Counted from the first letter of the stretch, positions 8,777 to 19,386 are shown. The stretch: DNA of 64,000 bases from Nitrospirillum amazonense (GCF_007828045.1 NZ_VITN01000005.1:314636-378635); one strand, 5' to 3'. Numbers and translations are program-made. Notes: generated by a model from the letters alone, not told the origin.

Positions 8777-9400
8777 TTTCCTGCGGTCACATCACGAAGG
8801 AAGACACCGCATCGGAAAACGCCATGGCGCATCCGAGCGGAAGCGATTTACGGGCGGCAGAACGGGGGGAATCCGTGATGCCGGGAACCAGAGGTCCGCC
8901 TGGACATCGAAACGCAATCCTGGGGTCGACCAACACCGACCTTCCCACATCTGCCTCCAATTCATTTGCGAAGCAGTATCCGGCACCCGTGGCGCACATC
9001 CGGTTATTTCATAACCTAACGAACACCAGCCCCAAGCACCACGGCCCGCTTTTCACGGACCCGAACACCGCTTGCGATCGTTGTCGACCTTCACAGTCGA
9101 GCCTTGTTGGGTTTTCGTATGCCCGATTTCTAAGACGCACGCAAGCGGCAGGTATGCAGGAAATGACTCTCTCGGTCACTGCCTGTCTTAAACCAGCCAG
9201 CCTTCGTAATTTCATGCAACTTTCGCGGGGCACGATCGCCATTTTGCTGCATTGCAGCAGGGGCTTGGGGACTCTCCTCCGTTAACCTGTGGGACTGTTT
9301 CTTTTCAGTCTTCTAAGGCACATTGTGAAAGCGGGCCGGGAACACCATGGGTTTCGCGGACGCGGCGATCCGCCCCATCTTGAAAAATTCTGAAAAAAAT
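8777..9400. other. Gene-free region between tonB and hemN ends
   Basis: About 620 bp without a believable gene; a plus-strand frame at 8749-9285 has no family features. Base composition is less GC-rich than the flanks. It should contain the tonB promoter. I see a short inverted repeat GGTTAT-TTC-ATAACC at 9002-9016 and the hemN terminator at 9393-9421, but no certain Fur or RirA operator. Confidence 0.5.
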
Positions 9401-9421
9401 CTACACGGCATAGCTGTGCCG
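9393..9421 (-). terminator. Terminator overlapping the end of hemN
   Basis: Read on the minus strand, CGGCA-CAGCTA-TGCCG (9421-9406) is followed a few bases later by seven Ts (9399-9393). The hairpin lies within the last codons of hemN. Confidence 0.5.
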
Positions 9422-10807
9422 TCCCGATTCCGGATCGAAGTAAGCATCGAACAGAACCGCGACGCTGCGGACCAGGGGTCGAGCCTCCTCCCTTACCTCG
9501 ACCCTAGTTTTATCACAGATTATAATATCATCGTCGGCGAGCGCGGCCAAGGCGCGGTGGGTCGCAGGGGTCAGGATCTCTTCCAAAGAACCACCGTGGC
9601 GGCGGCACGTATCGCTTAAGTCCACCGAAAAACGGCACATCAACTGTTCGATGATGTCCGCGCGCAGCCGATCATCATCGCTGAGCGCCAAGCCCTTGGC
9701 CACCGCCCACCCCGCACCGCCTCCCTCCGCGTGGGCTTCCCACGCCTTAAGGTAAGCGGGCACCTCCACCTTGTTCTGGATATAGCCCCCGCGCGTGCGC
9801 CCGATGGCGGAAGCGCCGAAGCCCAGCAGCGCCGTGGCCGTGTCGACGGTATAGCCCTGGAAATTGCGTTTCAGCCGGCCGGCGGCGTAGGCCGTGGCCA
9901 TCACGTCGTCCTTGCGGGCGTAGTGGTCCAGGCCGATGGCGACGTAGCCCGCCGCCTCCAGGGTCTCGGCCATGGCGGCGGCCTGCTCGGTCCGTTGGGT
10001 GGCCCCCGGCAGGGCGGCCGTCTCGATGCGGCCCTGGTGGGCCTTCAGCGACGGCATGTGGGCATAGCCGAAGACGCTCAGCCGGTCCGGCGCCAGGTCC
10101 AGGGCTTGGGTCACGGATTGGACACAGCTGTCCACCGTCTGGTGGGGCAGGCCGTAGATCAGGTCCAGGTTGATGCCGCCGATGCCGGCCTGGCGCAGGC
10201 GGGCCACCGCCTCCGCCGTGGCGGCGTAGGGCTGCACCCGGTTGATGGCCCGCTGCACCCGGTCGTCAAAGCTTTGCACGCCCAGGCTGGCCCGGGTGAC
10301 GCCCGCCTGGCCCAGCGCCGCCGCCATGGCGGGGGTCAGGGTGCGGGGGTCGATCTCCACCGCGATCTCCGCCGTGGCGGCCGGCCGGCCGAAGCGCTGG
10401 GCCAACCGGTCCATGAGCGACAGGAAGGCATCGGGGGGCAGCAGGGTGGGCGTGCCGCCCCCGAAATGGATGTGGGTGACGGGGGGCAGGCCGCCGCCCC
10501 GAGACAGCGTGGAGTCGGGGACCAGCGCCCCCGCCACGGCGTCGATCTCCGCCTCCAGGGCGGCCTGGTAGCGGCGGATGGGCGCCTCATGGTTGACCAC
10601 GGTGGTGTGGCAGCCGCAGTACCAGCACATGCTGCGGCAGAAGGGGAGGTGCAGGTAGAGGGACAGGGTGTCGGCCGCCGTCAGCTGCCCCAGCCAGCGG
10701 CGGTAGTCGTCGGCCGTGACCGCCGCGCTGAACTGCGGCGACGGTGGATAGCTGGTGTACCGGGGGACGCGCTGGTTGCGGTACTTGGCGACGAGATCGG
10801 GGCGCAT
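9401..10807 (-). CDS. hemN: Oxygen-independent coproporphyrinogen III dehydrogenase
   Basis: A 468-residue radical SAM enzyme that decarboxylates two propionates of coproporphyrinogen III to give protoporphyrinogen IX without oxygen, in cytoplasmic haem synthesis. The cluster motif is CRSMCWYC (Cys 57, 61, 64), followed by GCHT and GGGTPT; the YTSYPP segment near residue 20 is characteristic of true HemN rather than HemW. The length fits. Start ATG 10807 matches the family N-terminus. A near-consensus FNR site lies 81 bp upstream, fitting low-oxygen induction. It is divergent from rnhB. Confidence 0.93.
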   Translation of the reverse strand: MRPDLVAKYRNQRVPRYTSYPPSPQFSAAVTADDYRRWLGQLTAADTLSLYLHLPFCRSMCWYCGCHTTVVNHEAPIRRYQAALEAEIDAVAGALVPDSTLSRGGGLPPVTHIHFGGGTPTLLPPDAFLSLMDRLAQRFGRPAATAEIAVEIDPRTLTPAMAAALGQAGVTRASLGVQSFDDRVQRAINRVQPYAATAEAVARLRQAGIGGINLDLIYGLPHQTVDSCVQSVTQALDLAPDRLSVFGYAHMPSLKAHQGRIETAALPGATQRTEQAAAMAETLEAAGYVAIGLDHYARKDDVMATAYAAGRLKRNFQGYTVDTATALLGFGASAIGRTRGGYIQNKVEVPAYLKAWEAHAEGGGAGWAVAKGLALSDDDRLRADIIEQLMCRFSVDLSDTCRRHGGSLEEILTPATHRALAALADDDIIICDKTRVEVREEARPLVRSVAVLFDAYFDPESGRHSYAV

Positions 10808-10887
10808 GGGGCGGACCTGGCAGGACGGTTTGGAGCGGGACGATGTTGGGACGGACGCATGCTGCGCCCGATGCGTCGGTGGCAAAA

Positions 10888-10901
10888 TGATCTGCCTCAA
10901 C
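10888..10901 (-). promoter_or_regulatory. FNR/Anr-type box upstream of hemN
   Basis: On the minus strand the site reads TTGAG-GCAG-ATCAT, one mismatch in each half of the FNR consensus TTGAT-N4-ATCAA. Its centre is about 87 bp before the hemN ATG, leaving room for a class II promoter with a short leader. FNR-type control of hemN is well known in Alphaproteobacteria. Confidence 0.55.
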
Positions 10902-10989
10902 CTCTCCCTATTCCCGGAGGTCCAAAGCTTGCCCGCGAGGGGTGCGGTCGGCCATCATGGCGGCCACGCCCGTGCTTAAGCTGTGAACG

Positions 10990-11689
10990 ATGCCCCGCCC
11001 CCGCAAGCCCACCTCCGAAATTGTCATACAGTTGGGGCCGCCCACCCTGCGGCCGGAACTGGACGCCGGCCACGCCCATGACAATCTGGTCTGCGGCGTG
11101 GACGAGGCCGGGCGCGGCCCGCTGGCCGGCCCGGTGGTCGCCGCCGCCGTCATCCTGCCCATCTGCCCTCCCGGCAGCACGGAAGCCCCGCCCTGGTGCG
11201 CTGGCATCAACGACAGCAAAAAACTGACCGCCGCCGCGCGCGAGGCCCTGTTCGACGCCATCCGGGCCAACGCCCGCGTGGGCGTAGGCATCAGCAGCGT
11301 GGAGGAGATCGACACCGTCAACATCCTGCAGGCGACCTTCCTGGCCATGCGGCGCGCGGTGGAGGCCCTGGCGGCCGATGGCGGCCCCGCCCCCCTGACC
11401 GCCCTGGTGGACGGCAACCAGCGTCCGCCGGGCCTGCCCTGCCCCCGCATCACCACCCTGGTCAGCGGCGACGCGCTGAGCCTGTCCATCGCCGCCGCGT
11501 CGATCATCGCCAAGGTCACCCGCGACCGTCTGATGGCGGATCTGGCCCTGTCGCACCCCGGTTATGGGTGGGAACGCAACGCCGGTTACGGCACGGCCGA
11601 ACATCGTGACGCAATCAAGATATTGGGGGTCACGCCCGCTCACCGCCGTACATTTGCTCCAATCTCAGAACAGTTGGCCCTAAACCTTT

Positions 11690-11691
<2 letters not shown>
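10990..11691 (+). CDS. rnhB: Ribonuclease HII
   Basis: A 233-residue RNase HII that cuts RNA at RNA-DNA junctions and removes misincorporated ribonucleotides. The catalytic region CGVDEAGRGPLAGP (about residues 35-48) and the second aspartate in LVDGNQ are visible, as is the HPGYGWERNAGYGT segment. About 30 residues precede the core. It lies directly upstream of ccrM, an order recurring in Alphaproteobacteria, and is divergent from hemN. Confidence 0.94.
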
Positions 11692-12926
<1,235 letters not shown>

Positions 12927-12968
12927 GCAGCCCTTCCCGCTACCCAGCCGGGGTGGTAGAGGAGCCCT

Positions 12969-13412
12969 ATGAATAAGCTCTTCGCCCAAGTGACCGGCGG
13001 TCCGGCCAAGGCCGTGCCCGTGCAGTCCGCCTCCCCGGCCGTCACCCATCCCCCCGCCCTAGCCCGCATCTTCGTGCGCGATCTGGTGGTGATGGCCACC
13101 GTCGGCATCTATGAGCATGAGAAGCAGAAGGCCCAGCGCCTGCGCGTGAACCTGGACATGATGGTGCTGGACCGGTTGGGGTCGCGCCGCGACGACATCG
13201 CCGACGTGGTGTCGTACGAGGACGGCGTCACCATCGTCCGCGAGCTGGCGGCCCAGGGCCATCTGAACCTGGTGGAAACCTTCGCCGAGACGGTGGCCCA
13301 GCGCCTGCTGGCCGATGGCCGGGTGCACAGCGTCACGGTGCGGGTGGAAAAGCTGGACGTCTTCCCCGACGCCGCCTCCGCCGGGATCGAGATCACGCGG
13401 CAGCGGGGGTGA
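12969..13412 (+). CDS. folB: Dihydroneopterin aldolase family protein
   Basis: A 147-residue FolB-type protein, which cleaves dihydroneopterin to 6-hydroxymethyl-dihydropterin in folate synthesis. The segment IFVRDLVVMATVGIYEHEK matches the FolB start, and VETFAETVAQ carries the conserved glutamate region. About 30 residues precede the domain. AGAGGAG is well placed before ATG 12969, 42 nt after ccrM. No other folate genes are nearby. Confidence 0.85.
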   Translation: MNKLFAQVTGGPAKAVPVQSASPAVTHPPALARIFVRDLVVMATVGIYEHEKQKAQRLRVNLDMMVLDRLGSRRDDIADVVSYEDGVTIVRELAAQGHLNLVETFAETVAQRLLADGRVHSVTVRVEKLDVFPDAASAGIEITRQRG

Positions 13413-13434
13413 CCCCTTGGCGCGCGGAATAGGA

Positions 13435-13478
13435 AAAAGGCGGCCGTCGGTCCTTCCACCGACTGGCCGCCTTTTTTC
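13435..13478. terminator. Bidirectional terminator between folB and ilvA
   Basis: AAAAGGCGGCC-GTCGGT pairs with ACCGAC-T-GGCCGCCTTTT around a CCTTCC loop. A- and T-runs on either side allow it to end both convergent genes. Confidence 0.85.
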
Positions 13479-13498
13479 TTGTCAACCCCTGGCGGTGC

Positions 13499-14749
13499 TC
13501 ACTCCCCCGCCAGGGCCTTGACCTGGAAGCCGTTGCTGCGCAGCGCCTCGACCACCCGACCGGCGTGGTTGGCGGAGCGGCATTCGACCGTGATGTCGAT
13601 GTCGGTGGCCTTGACGTTGGCGGTGCTGAACAGGCGCTGGTGCACGGCCTCGATGATGTTGCCGCCGGCCTCGCCGATCAGGGTGGTGATGCGTCCCAGG
13701 GCGCCCGGCCGGTCGGGGATGACCACGCGCAGGGTGACGATGCGGCCCTCGCGCACCAGCTGGCGCAGGATGACGCTGGCCAGCACGCGGCTGTCGATGT
13801 TGCCGCCGGACAGCACCAGGCCCACCTTGCGGCCAGCGAAGCGCTCCGGATGCTTCAGGGCGGCGGCCAGGCCGGCGGCGCCCGCCCCTTCCGATACCGT
13901 CTTTTCGATGTTCAGGAACAGGGCCACGGCCCGCTCCACCTCCCAATCCTCCACCAGGATGATGTCGTCGACCTTTTTCCGGACGATCTCCAGCGTGGTG
14001 GCGCCAACGTTCTTGACCGCGATGCCCTCGGCAATGGTGTCGCCGCCCACGCTGACCGGCAGGTTGTGCAAGGCCTGGTACATGGGCGGGTAGGCCGTGA
14101 CCTCCACGCCGATGACCTCGATGTCAGGCTTGCGCGCCTTGGCGGCGATGGCCATGCCGGAAATCAGGCCGCCGCCGCCCACCGGCACCAGCAGCACGTC
14201 CAGGTCGGGGGCGGCGTTCAGCATCTCCAGCGCCACCGTGCCCTGGCCGGCGATGACCAGCGGATCGTCGTAAGGGTGGACGAAGACGTAGCCGTGTTCC
14301 TGTTGCAGACGTTCGGCTTCCGCCGCCGCTTCCGCCAGCACAGCGCCCTTCAGCACCACCTTGGCGCCAAAGTTCTCCGTATGCTCCACCTTGATGAAGG
14401 GGGTGCCCTCGGGCATCACGATGGTGGCGGGAATGCCCAGGCGGCCGGCGTGGTAGGCGACACCCTGGGCGTGGTTGCCGGCGGACATGGCGATGACGCC
14501 GCGCCGGCGCTCCTCCTCCGTCAGGGACAAGAGACGGTTCAGCGCGCCGCGTTCCTTGAAGCTGGCGGTGAACTGCAGGTTCTCGAACTTCACCCAGATT
14601 TCGCAGCCGGCGATGCGCGACAGGGTGCGCGAGGGAATGCAGGGCGTGTCGATCACCTGGCCCCCCAGCGCCAGGGCCGCCGCCCGCACATCCTCCAGGG
14701 TGACTTTGTCCGCCAAGGTCACCGTGTCCACGCCCGCGTTGCTGTCCAT
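13499..14749 (-). CDS. ilvA: Threonine ammonia-lyase with ACT domain
   Basis: A 416-residue PLP enzyme converting threonine to 2-oxobutanoate and ammonia. The PLP lysine lies in TASFKERGAL (Lys65) and the phosphate loop is VGGGGLISG. The last about 85 residues form a single ACT domain (VVIPDRPGALGRITTLI). The length and single ACT domain fit the short biosynthetic/catabolic form (TdcB/IlvA2-like) rather than the two-ACT E. coli IlvA. Start ATG 14749 is preferred; the frame extends to a TTG at 14800. Confidence 0.9.
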   Translation of the reverse strand: MDSNAGVDTVTLADKVTLEDVRAAALALGGQVIDTPCIPSRTLSRIAGCEIWVKFENLQFTASFKERGALNRLLSLTEEERRRGVIAMSAGNHAQGVAYHAGRLGIPATIVMPEGTPFIKVEHTENFGAKVVLKGAVLAEAAAEAERLQQEHGYVFVHPYDDPLVIAGQGTVALEMLNAAPDLDVLLVPVGGGGLISGMAIAAKARKPDIEVIGVEVTAYPPMYQALHNLPVSVGGDTIAEGIAVKNVGATTLEIVRKKVDDIILVEDWEVERAVALFLNIEKTVSEGAGAAGLAAALKHPERFAGRKVGLVLSGGNIDSRVLASVILRQLVREGRIVTLRVVIPDRPGALGRITTLIGEAGGNIIEAVHQRLFSTANVKATDIDITVECRSANHAGRVVEALRSNGFQVKALAGE

Positions 14750-14844
14750 CACGTCTATCCTTGAAGAGGCGTCCTTGAGGGCGCCAACCATAGACCTCAA
14801 GCAACGGCCCGCGACAGGAGATTTGTCGCGGGTCCGTCGTCAAT

Positions 14845-14977
14845 CCCTCAAGCGCCGGGCGCCAGCATCCGCCGGCTTGGCTTGTCCTCCCCTTCCGGTC
14901 CACTTCGTTCCCCGGAAAGGTCCGGCGGACGCGCTGGCGTCCTACAGCGGCATGAGGCTCAAGCCTCTTTTGCCGCT
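14845..14977 (+). repeat. Structured intergenic repeat, copy A
   Basis: This copy contains the 19-base core GCATCCGCCGGCTTGGCTT shared exactly with copies D and E. CGCCAGC and CCGCCGG near the left pair with CCGGCGG and GCTGGCG near the right. Inside is a second stem (CCTTCCGG with CCGGAAAGG). It ends in TCCTACAGCGGCA, the left arm of a third hairpin closing at TGCCGC. It lies between ilvA and the indolepyruvate oxidoreductase gene. Confidence 0.8.
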
Positions 14978-14989
14978 GCCGCTTGATCC

Positions 14990-17900
14990 TTACTCCGCCG
15001 CCAGCGGCGTGGATTGGCCTGGCGTGCCGGTGCGCCAATCGCGCAGCAGCGCCTCTTCCTTGGCCTTCACCTCGGCGTAGGCCTTCTCCTTGACGTGGCC
15101 GTAGCCGCGGATCTTCTGCGGCAGCTCCGCGATCTCCACCGCCAGCGCATGGTTGTCCTCGGACAGGCCGGCCAGCAGTTCCGCCACCGTGGCGCGGAAG
15201 TCCACGATCAGCTGGCGTTCCATGCGGCGCTCGGCCGTGCGGCCGAAGACGTCCAGGGCGGTGCCGCGCAGACCCTTCAGGCGGGCCAGCAGGCGGAAGG
15301 CCGTCAGCATCCAGGGACCGAAGGCGCGCTTGCGCATCTCGCCGGTGGCCGGGTCGGCGTGGGACGCGGTGGGCGGGGCCAGGTGGAAGACCAGCTTGTA
15401 ATCGCCCTGGAACTGCTGGCGCACCTGGTCGAGGAAGCCGGTCTGGGTGTAGAGGCGCGCCACCTCGTACTCATCCTTGTAGGCCATCAGCTTGAACAGC
15501 GTGCGGGCCACGGCCTCGGTCAGCTGGTCCGCACCCGGCACCTTGGCCGTCTCCACCGACCGCACCTGGGCCACCAGCTGGCCGTAGGCGTCGGCGTACG
15601 CCGCGTCCTGATAATCGGTCAGGAAGGCGGCGCGGCGCGCGATGACCTCATCCAGCGTCTGCGACAGGCGACGGTGGGGCTGGTCGGCGGCGGGACCCTT
15701 GGGCGTGGAGATCTTTTCCACCGCCGCCTGGTCCAGGGCGGCGCGGCGGCCCCAGCGGAAGGCGTCGGTGTTCATCTTCACCGCCGCCCCGTTCATCTCG
15801 ATGGCCTTTTCCAAGGCCTCGCCGCTGACCGGCACCAGGCCCTTCTGATAGGCGTAGCCCAGCATGAACAGGTTGGTGGCGATGCTGTCGCCCAGCAGGC
15901 CGGTGGCGATGCGGGTGGCGTCCACGGCGTTGACGGCATCGGCGCCGCAGGCCTTGGCCACGGTCGCCACCATGGACCCGCCATTCATCTGGAAGTCGGG
16001 GTTGGTGACGAAGGCGGCGGTGATGGCCTCATGGGTGTTCAGGATGGCGTGGGTGCGGCCCTTGGCCATCTTGGTCAGGGCGTCGGCGTTGGCCGCAACC
16101 ACGATGTCGCAGCCCAGCACCACGTCGGCGCCGCCGGCGGCGATGCGGGTGGCGTGGATGTCCTCCGGCCGCTCGGCGATGCGCAGGTGGCTGGTGACCG
16201 CCCCGCCCTTCTGCGCCAGGCCGGCCATGTCCAGGACGGTGCACCCCCGGCTTTCCAGGTGGGCGGCCATGGCGACGATGGCGCCGATGGTGACCACGCC
16301 GGTGCCGCCCACGCCCGTCACCAGGATGTTCCACGGGCGGTCCAGGGTACGGCGCACCGGCTCCGGCAGGGTCTCGAACGCGTCGGCCTTGCCCCCAACC
16401 GGCTTGGGCTTGCGCAAAGACCCGCCCTCCACCGTCACGAAGCTGGGGCAGAAGCCCTTGAGGCAGGAGAAATCCTTGTTGCAGCTGGACTGGTCGATCT
16501 GGCGCTTGCGGCCGAACTCCGTCTCCACCGGCACCACGGACAGGCAGGAGGACTTGGCCGAGCAATCGCCGCAGCCCTCGCACACCAGCTCGTTCACCAC
16601 CACCCGGCGGGCCGGGTCGGGGAAGGTGCCGCGCTTGCGGCGGCGGCGCTTCTCGGCGGCGCAGGTCTGTTCATAGATCAGGACGCTGACGCCCTTGATC
16701 TCGCGCATCTCGCGCTGCACCCGGTCCAGGTCGTCGCGGTGCTCGATGGTGGTGAAGGGCGGCAGGCCCTGGCCCTGGCCGTACTTCTCCGGATCGTCGC
16801 TGACCACGACGATGCGTTCCACCCCTTCGGCTTCCAGCTGGCGGGCGATCTGGTGCACCGACAGGCTGCCGTCCACCTTCTGGCCGCCGGTCATGGCGAC
16901 GGCGTCGTTGTAGAGGATCTTGTAGGTGATGTTGACCTTGGCGGCGACGGAGGCGCGCACCGCCAGGATGCCGGAGTGGAAGTAGGTGCCATCGCCCAAA
17001 TTGGCGAAGACATGCTCCTCCCCCGCGAAGGGCGCCTGGCCGATCCAGTGCACGCCCTCGCCGCCCATCTGGCTGAACACGTCGGTGTTGCGGCCCATCC
17101 ACGTCACCATGTAGTGGCAGCCGATGCCGGCCAGGCCGCGACTGCCCTCGGGCAGATGGGTGGAGGTGTTGTGCGGGCAGCCGGAGCAGTAGAAGGGTGC
17201 CCGGACCACGGTGCTGGCCGAGGCGGAGGGGCGCAGCTGCGCCTCCAGGGCCCGCACCCGCTCCGCCACCCGATCGACCATCAGGCCCAGCTTGGCCATG
17301 CGGCCGGCGAGCGCCAGGGCGATGGTGGTGGGCGACAGCTCCGCCTTTTCCGACAGCAGGGGGCGGCCATCCTCATCCGTCTTGCCCAGGATGCGGGGGC
17401 GACGATCCCAGTTGTACAGCTGTTCCTTCAGCTGCGCCTCGATCAGGGCGCGCTTTTCCTCCACCACCAGCAGCTCTTCGGCGCTCTCGGCGAAGTCGCG
17501 CATGCCGTGGGGTTCCAGCGGCCAGGTCATGGCCACCTTGAAGATGGCAATGCCCAGATCGGCCGCCATCTCGGCATTGATGCCCAGCTCATCCAGGGCC
17601 TGGCGCACGTCCAGATAGGACTTGCCAACGGTGACGATGCCCAGGCGGGGCTTGGCGGCGCCCAGGATGACCTTGTCCAGGCGGTTGGACCGGGCGAAGG
17701 CGCGCGCCGCGTCCAGCTTCCACTGGATCATGCGGTCTTCCTGGATCAGCGGCGTGTCGTGCAGGCGGATGTTCAGGCGGCCCGGCGGCATCTCGAAATC
17801 GGCGGGCAGCACCACGCCGCTGGTGATGTCGGGCACGCGCACGATGGCGGAGGTGTCGATGGTGTCGGCCAGGGCGGTGAAGCCGACCCAGCAGCCGGAA

Positions 17901-18475
17901 TAGCGCGACATCTCCCAGCCGATCAGGCCGTAGTCCAGGAACTCCTGCACGCCGGCCGGGCTCATCACCGGCATGAAGGCGTGGATGAAGGCGTGGTCCG
18001 ACTGATGCGGCAGGGTGGAGGATTTGGAGGCGTGGTCATCGCCGGCGATGGCCAACACGCCGCCGTGGCGGCTGGTGCCGGCGAAGTTGGCGTGCTTCAG
18101 CGCGTCCAGCGAGCGATCGACGCCGGGGCCCTTGCCGTACCAGATGCCGAACACGCCATCGACCTTGGCGCCCTTGAACAGGTTGACCTGCTGGCTGCCC
18201 CAGACGGCGGTGGCGCCCAGTTCCTCGTTCACGCCAGGCTGGAAATGGATGTCGTGGCGGGCCAGGTGCTTGCGCGCCTGCCACAGCGCCTGGTCATAGG
18301 CGCCCAGGGGGGAGCCGCGATAGCCAGAGATGAAGCCGGCGGTGTTCAGGCCCGCCGCGCGGTCGCGGTCGCGCATCAGCATGGGCAGGCGCACCAACGC
18401 CTGGGTTCCGGTCATATAGACCCGGCCGTCCCGCAGGACGTACTTGTCATCGAGGGTAACGGCGGCCAGCGTCAT
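14990..18475 (-). CDS. Fused indolepyruvate:ferredoxin oxidoreductase
   Basis: A 1161-residue 2-oxoacid:ferredoxin oxidoreductase that decarboxylates indolepyruvate and other arylpyruvates to acyl-CoA, passing electrons to ferredoxin. In order: a pyrimidine-domain half (GYRGSPLGAYD near the start, GVFGIWYGKGPGVDRS), a TPP-binding part (CSGCPHNTST, NLGDGTYFHSG), Fe-S ligands (CEGCGDC and CNKDFSC), then an IorB-like gamma domain (GVGGTGVVTIGAIVA) and a C-terminal extension. This is the single-chain alphaproteobacterial form. Start ATG 18475 has GGGAGA at good spacing. It may drain arylpyruvates and thus influence indole-3-acetate synthesis. A long palindrome lies about 180 bp upstream. Confidence 0.9.
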   Translation of the reverse strand: MTLAAVTLDDKYVLRDGRVYMTGTQALVRLPMLMRDRDRAAGLNTAGFISGYRGSPLGAYDQALWQARKHLARHDIHFQPGVNEELGATAVWGSQQVNLFKGAKVDGVFGIWYGKGPGVDRSLDALKHANFAGTSRHGGVLAIAGDDHASKSSTLPHQSDHAFIHAFMPVMSPAGVQEFLDYGLIGWEMSRYSGCWVGFTALADTIDTSAIVRVPDITSGVVLPADFEMPPGRLNIRLHDTPLIQEDRMIQWKLDAARAFARSNRLDKVILGAAKPRLGIVTVGKSYLDVRQALDELGINAEMAADLGIAIFKVAMTWPLEPHGMRDFAESAEELLVVEEKRALIEAQLKEQLYNWDRRPRILGKTDEDGRPLLSEKAELSPTTIALALAGRMAKLGLMVDRVAERVRALEAQLRPSASASTVVRAPFYCSGCPHNTSTHLPEGSRGLAGIGCHYMVTWMGRNTDVFSQMGGEGVHWIGQAPFAGEEHVFANLGDGTYFHSGILAVRASVAAKVNITYKILYNDAVAMTGGQKVDGSLSVHQIARQLEAEGVERIVVVSDDPEKYGQGQGLPPFTTIEHRDDLDRVQREMREIKGVSVLIYEQTCAAEKRRRRKRGTFPDPARRVVVNELVCEGCGDCSAKSSCLSVVPVETEFGRKRQIDQSSCNKDFSCLKGFCPSFVTVEGGSLRKPKPVGGKADAFETLPEPVRRTLDRPWNILVTGVGGTGVVTIGAIVAMAAHLESRGCTVLDMAGLAQKGGAVTSHLRIAERPEDIHATRIAAGGADVVLGCDIVVAANADALTKMAKGRTHAILNTHEAITAAFVTNPDFQMNGGSMVATVAKACGADAVNAVDATRIATGLLGDSIATNLFMLGYAYQKGLVPVSGEALEKAIEMNGAAVKMNTDAFRWGRRAALDQAAVEKISTPKGPAADQPHRRLSQTLDEVIARRAAFLTDYQDAAYADAYGQLVAQVRSVETAKVPGADQLTEAVARTLFKLMAYKDEYEVARLYTQTGFLDQVRQQFQGDYKLVFHLAPPTASHADPATGEMRKRAFGPWMLTAFRLLARLKGLRGTALDVFGRTAERRMERQLIVDFRATVAELLAGLSEDNHALAVEIAELPQKIRGYGHVKEKAYAEVKAKEEALLRDWRTGTPGQSTPLAAE

Positions 18476-18893
18476 AACGCATCTCCCACTCGGGTGAAAC
18501 TCGAGCCCCTGCCTAGCCTTGAGGGCCATCGCCCGATGCGGTCGGGTCGCGGCCTTCCCAAGGAACGGGGCCTCGCGGCCTGGGGGTCCGCAAGGTCCGG
18601 CGCCGATGTTCCCTCGGCTTACCTTGGTATCTAAGCAAGGATGCGTCCGGCCGAAAATAGGTCATATATGCTGACATATTTCCTGTCGGAAGCACCGCAG
18701 CAATCGGGCCAACTCGTTCCCGCTGGCCGCCGTTTGGGTTCGTTCCTTACGCACCCCCTTACCGGAGCGGGGTCACCGACGACCTGGCGCATCGCCGCCA
18801 CGTTTTTCCAGCCCGCGACTCGGGCACCACGCTGGCTTGACCGGTGCCCGCCCGGTAGTCTGCCGCCAGTTTCCCTTCTGAAGAGCCCGCCCC
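18476..18893. other. Divergent promoter region, oxidoreductase and rppH
   Basis: About 420 bp without a gene between divergent starts. It contains the palindrome at 18655-18681. The AT-rich core around 18650-18690 is the likely promoter zone for one or both genes. Confidence 0.55.
18655..18681. promoter_or_regulatory. Palindromic operator candidate
   Basis: An inverted repeat: AAATA (18655-18659), one base, GTCA (18661-18664), seven bases, TGAC (18672-18675), one base, TATTT (18677-18681). All nine bases of each arm pair. The 27-bp dyad is typical of a dimeric regulator, but I cannot assign it to a known protein. Confidence 0.5.
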
Positions 18894-19370
18894 ATGACGA
18901 AGCCGGTCGATCCCAGCACCCTGCCCTACCGCCCCTGTGTCGGCATCTGCCTGCTGAACGCCCAGGGTCTCGTGTTCGTCGGCCAGAGGCGCGACACCCC
19001 TGGCGCCTGGCAGATGCCCCAGGGCGGCATCGACAAGGGCGAGACGGCGGCCGAAGCCGGCCTGCGCGAGTTGATGGAGGAGATCGGCACCGACCAGGCC
19101 ACGATCCTGGAGGAAACGGCCGAGTGGCTGCGCTACGACCTGCCGCCGGAGTTGGTGGGCGTGGCGTGGAAGGGCAAGTACCGCGGCCAGAAGCAAAAGT
19201 GGCTGGCCTGCCGTTATACCGGCCAGGACGGCGACATCAACCTGGACACCGAGCACCCGGAGTTCGACGCCTGGCAATGGGTGCCGCTGGAGCGGACGGT
19301 GGACCTGATCGTCCCCTTCAAGCGCGCGATCTACACCCAGGTGGTGGCCGCCTTCCGGCATCTGGTTTGA
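18894..19370 (+). CDS. rppH: RNA pyrophosphohydrolase (Nudix)
   Basis: A 158-residue Nudix hydrolase. The Nudix box is GGIDKGETAAEAGLRELMEE followed by IGT; YRPCVGICLLN and WQMPQGGID are hallmark RppH segments. RppH removes pyrophosphate from 5' triphosphate mRNA ends and so starts RNase E-dependent decay; the same family hydrolyses diadenosine polyphosphates. Length and C-terminus (FKRAIYTQVVAAF) match. It is divergent from the oxidoreductase gene and closed by a terminator. Confidence 0.93.
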   Translation: MTKPVDPSTLPYRPCVGICLLNAQGLVFVGQRRDTPGAWQMPQGGIDKGETAAEAGLRELMEEIGTDQATILEETAEWLRYDLPPELVGVAWKGKYRGQKQKWLACRYTGQDGDINLDTEHPEFDAWQWVPLERTVDLIVPFKRAIYTQVVAAFRHLV

Positions 19371-19386
19371 GGTTGTAAAAGCGGAA

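Noticed and set aside
9164..9178. TGA-N9-TCA, the form of an Iron-Rhodo (RirA) box, upstream of tonB
   Set aside because: Only six fixed bases, nearly 400 bp from the tonB start and expected by chance at this length; not enough to call iron regulation.
15014..18634. A 1206-residue open frame on the plus strand opposite the indolepyruvate oxidoreductase gene
   Set aside because: It is His/Gly/Gln-rich low-complexity sequence, a shadow of GC-rich codons of the real gene, with no family motif.
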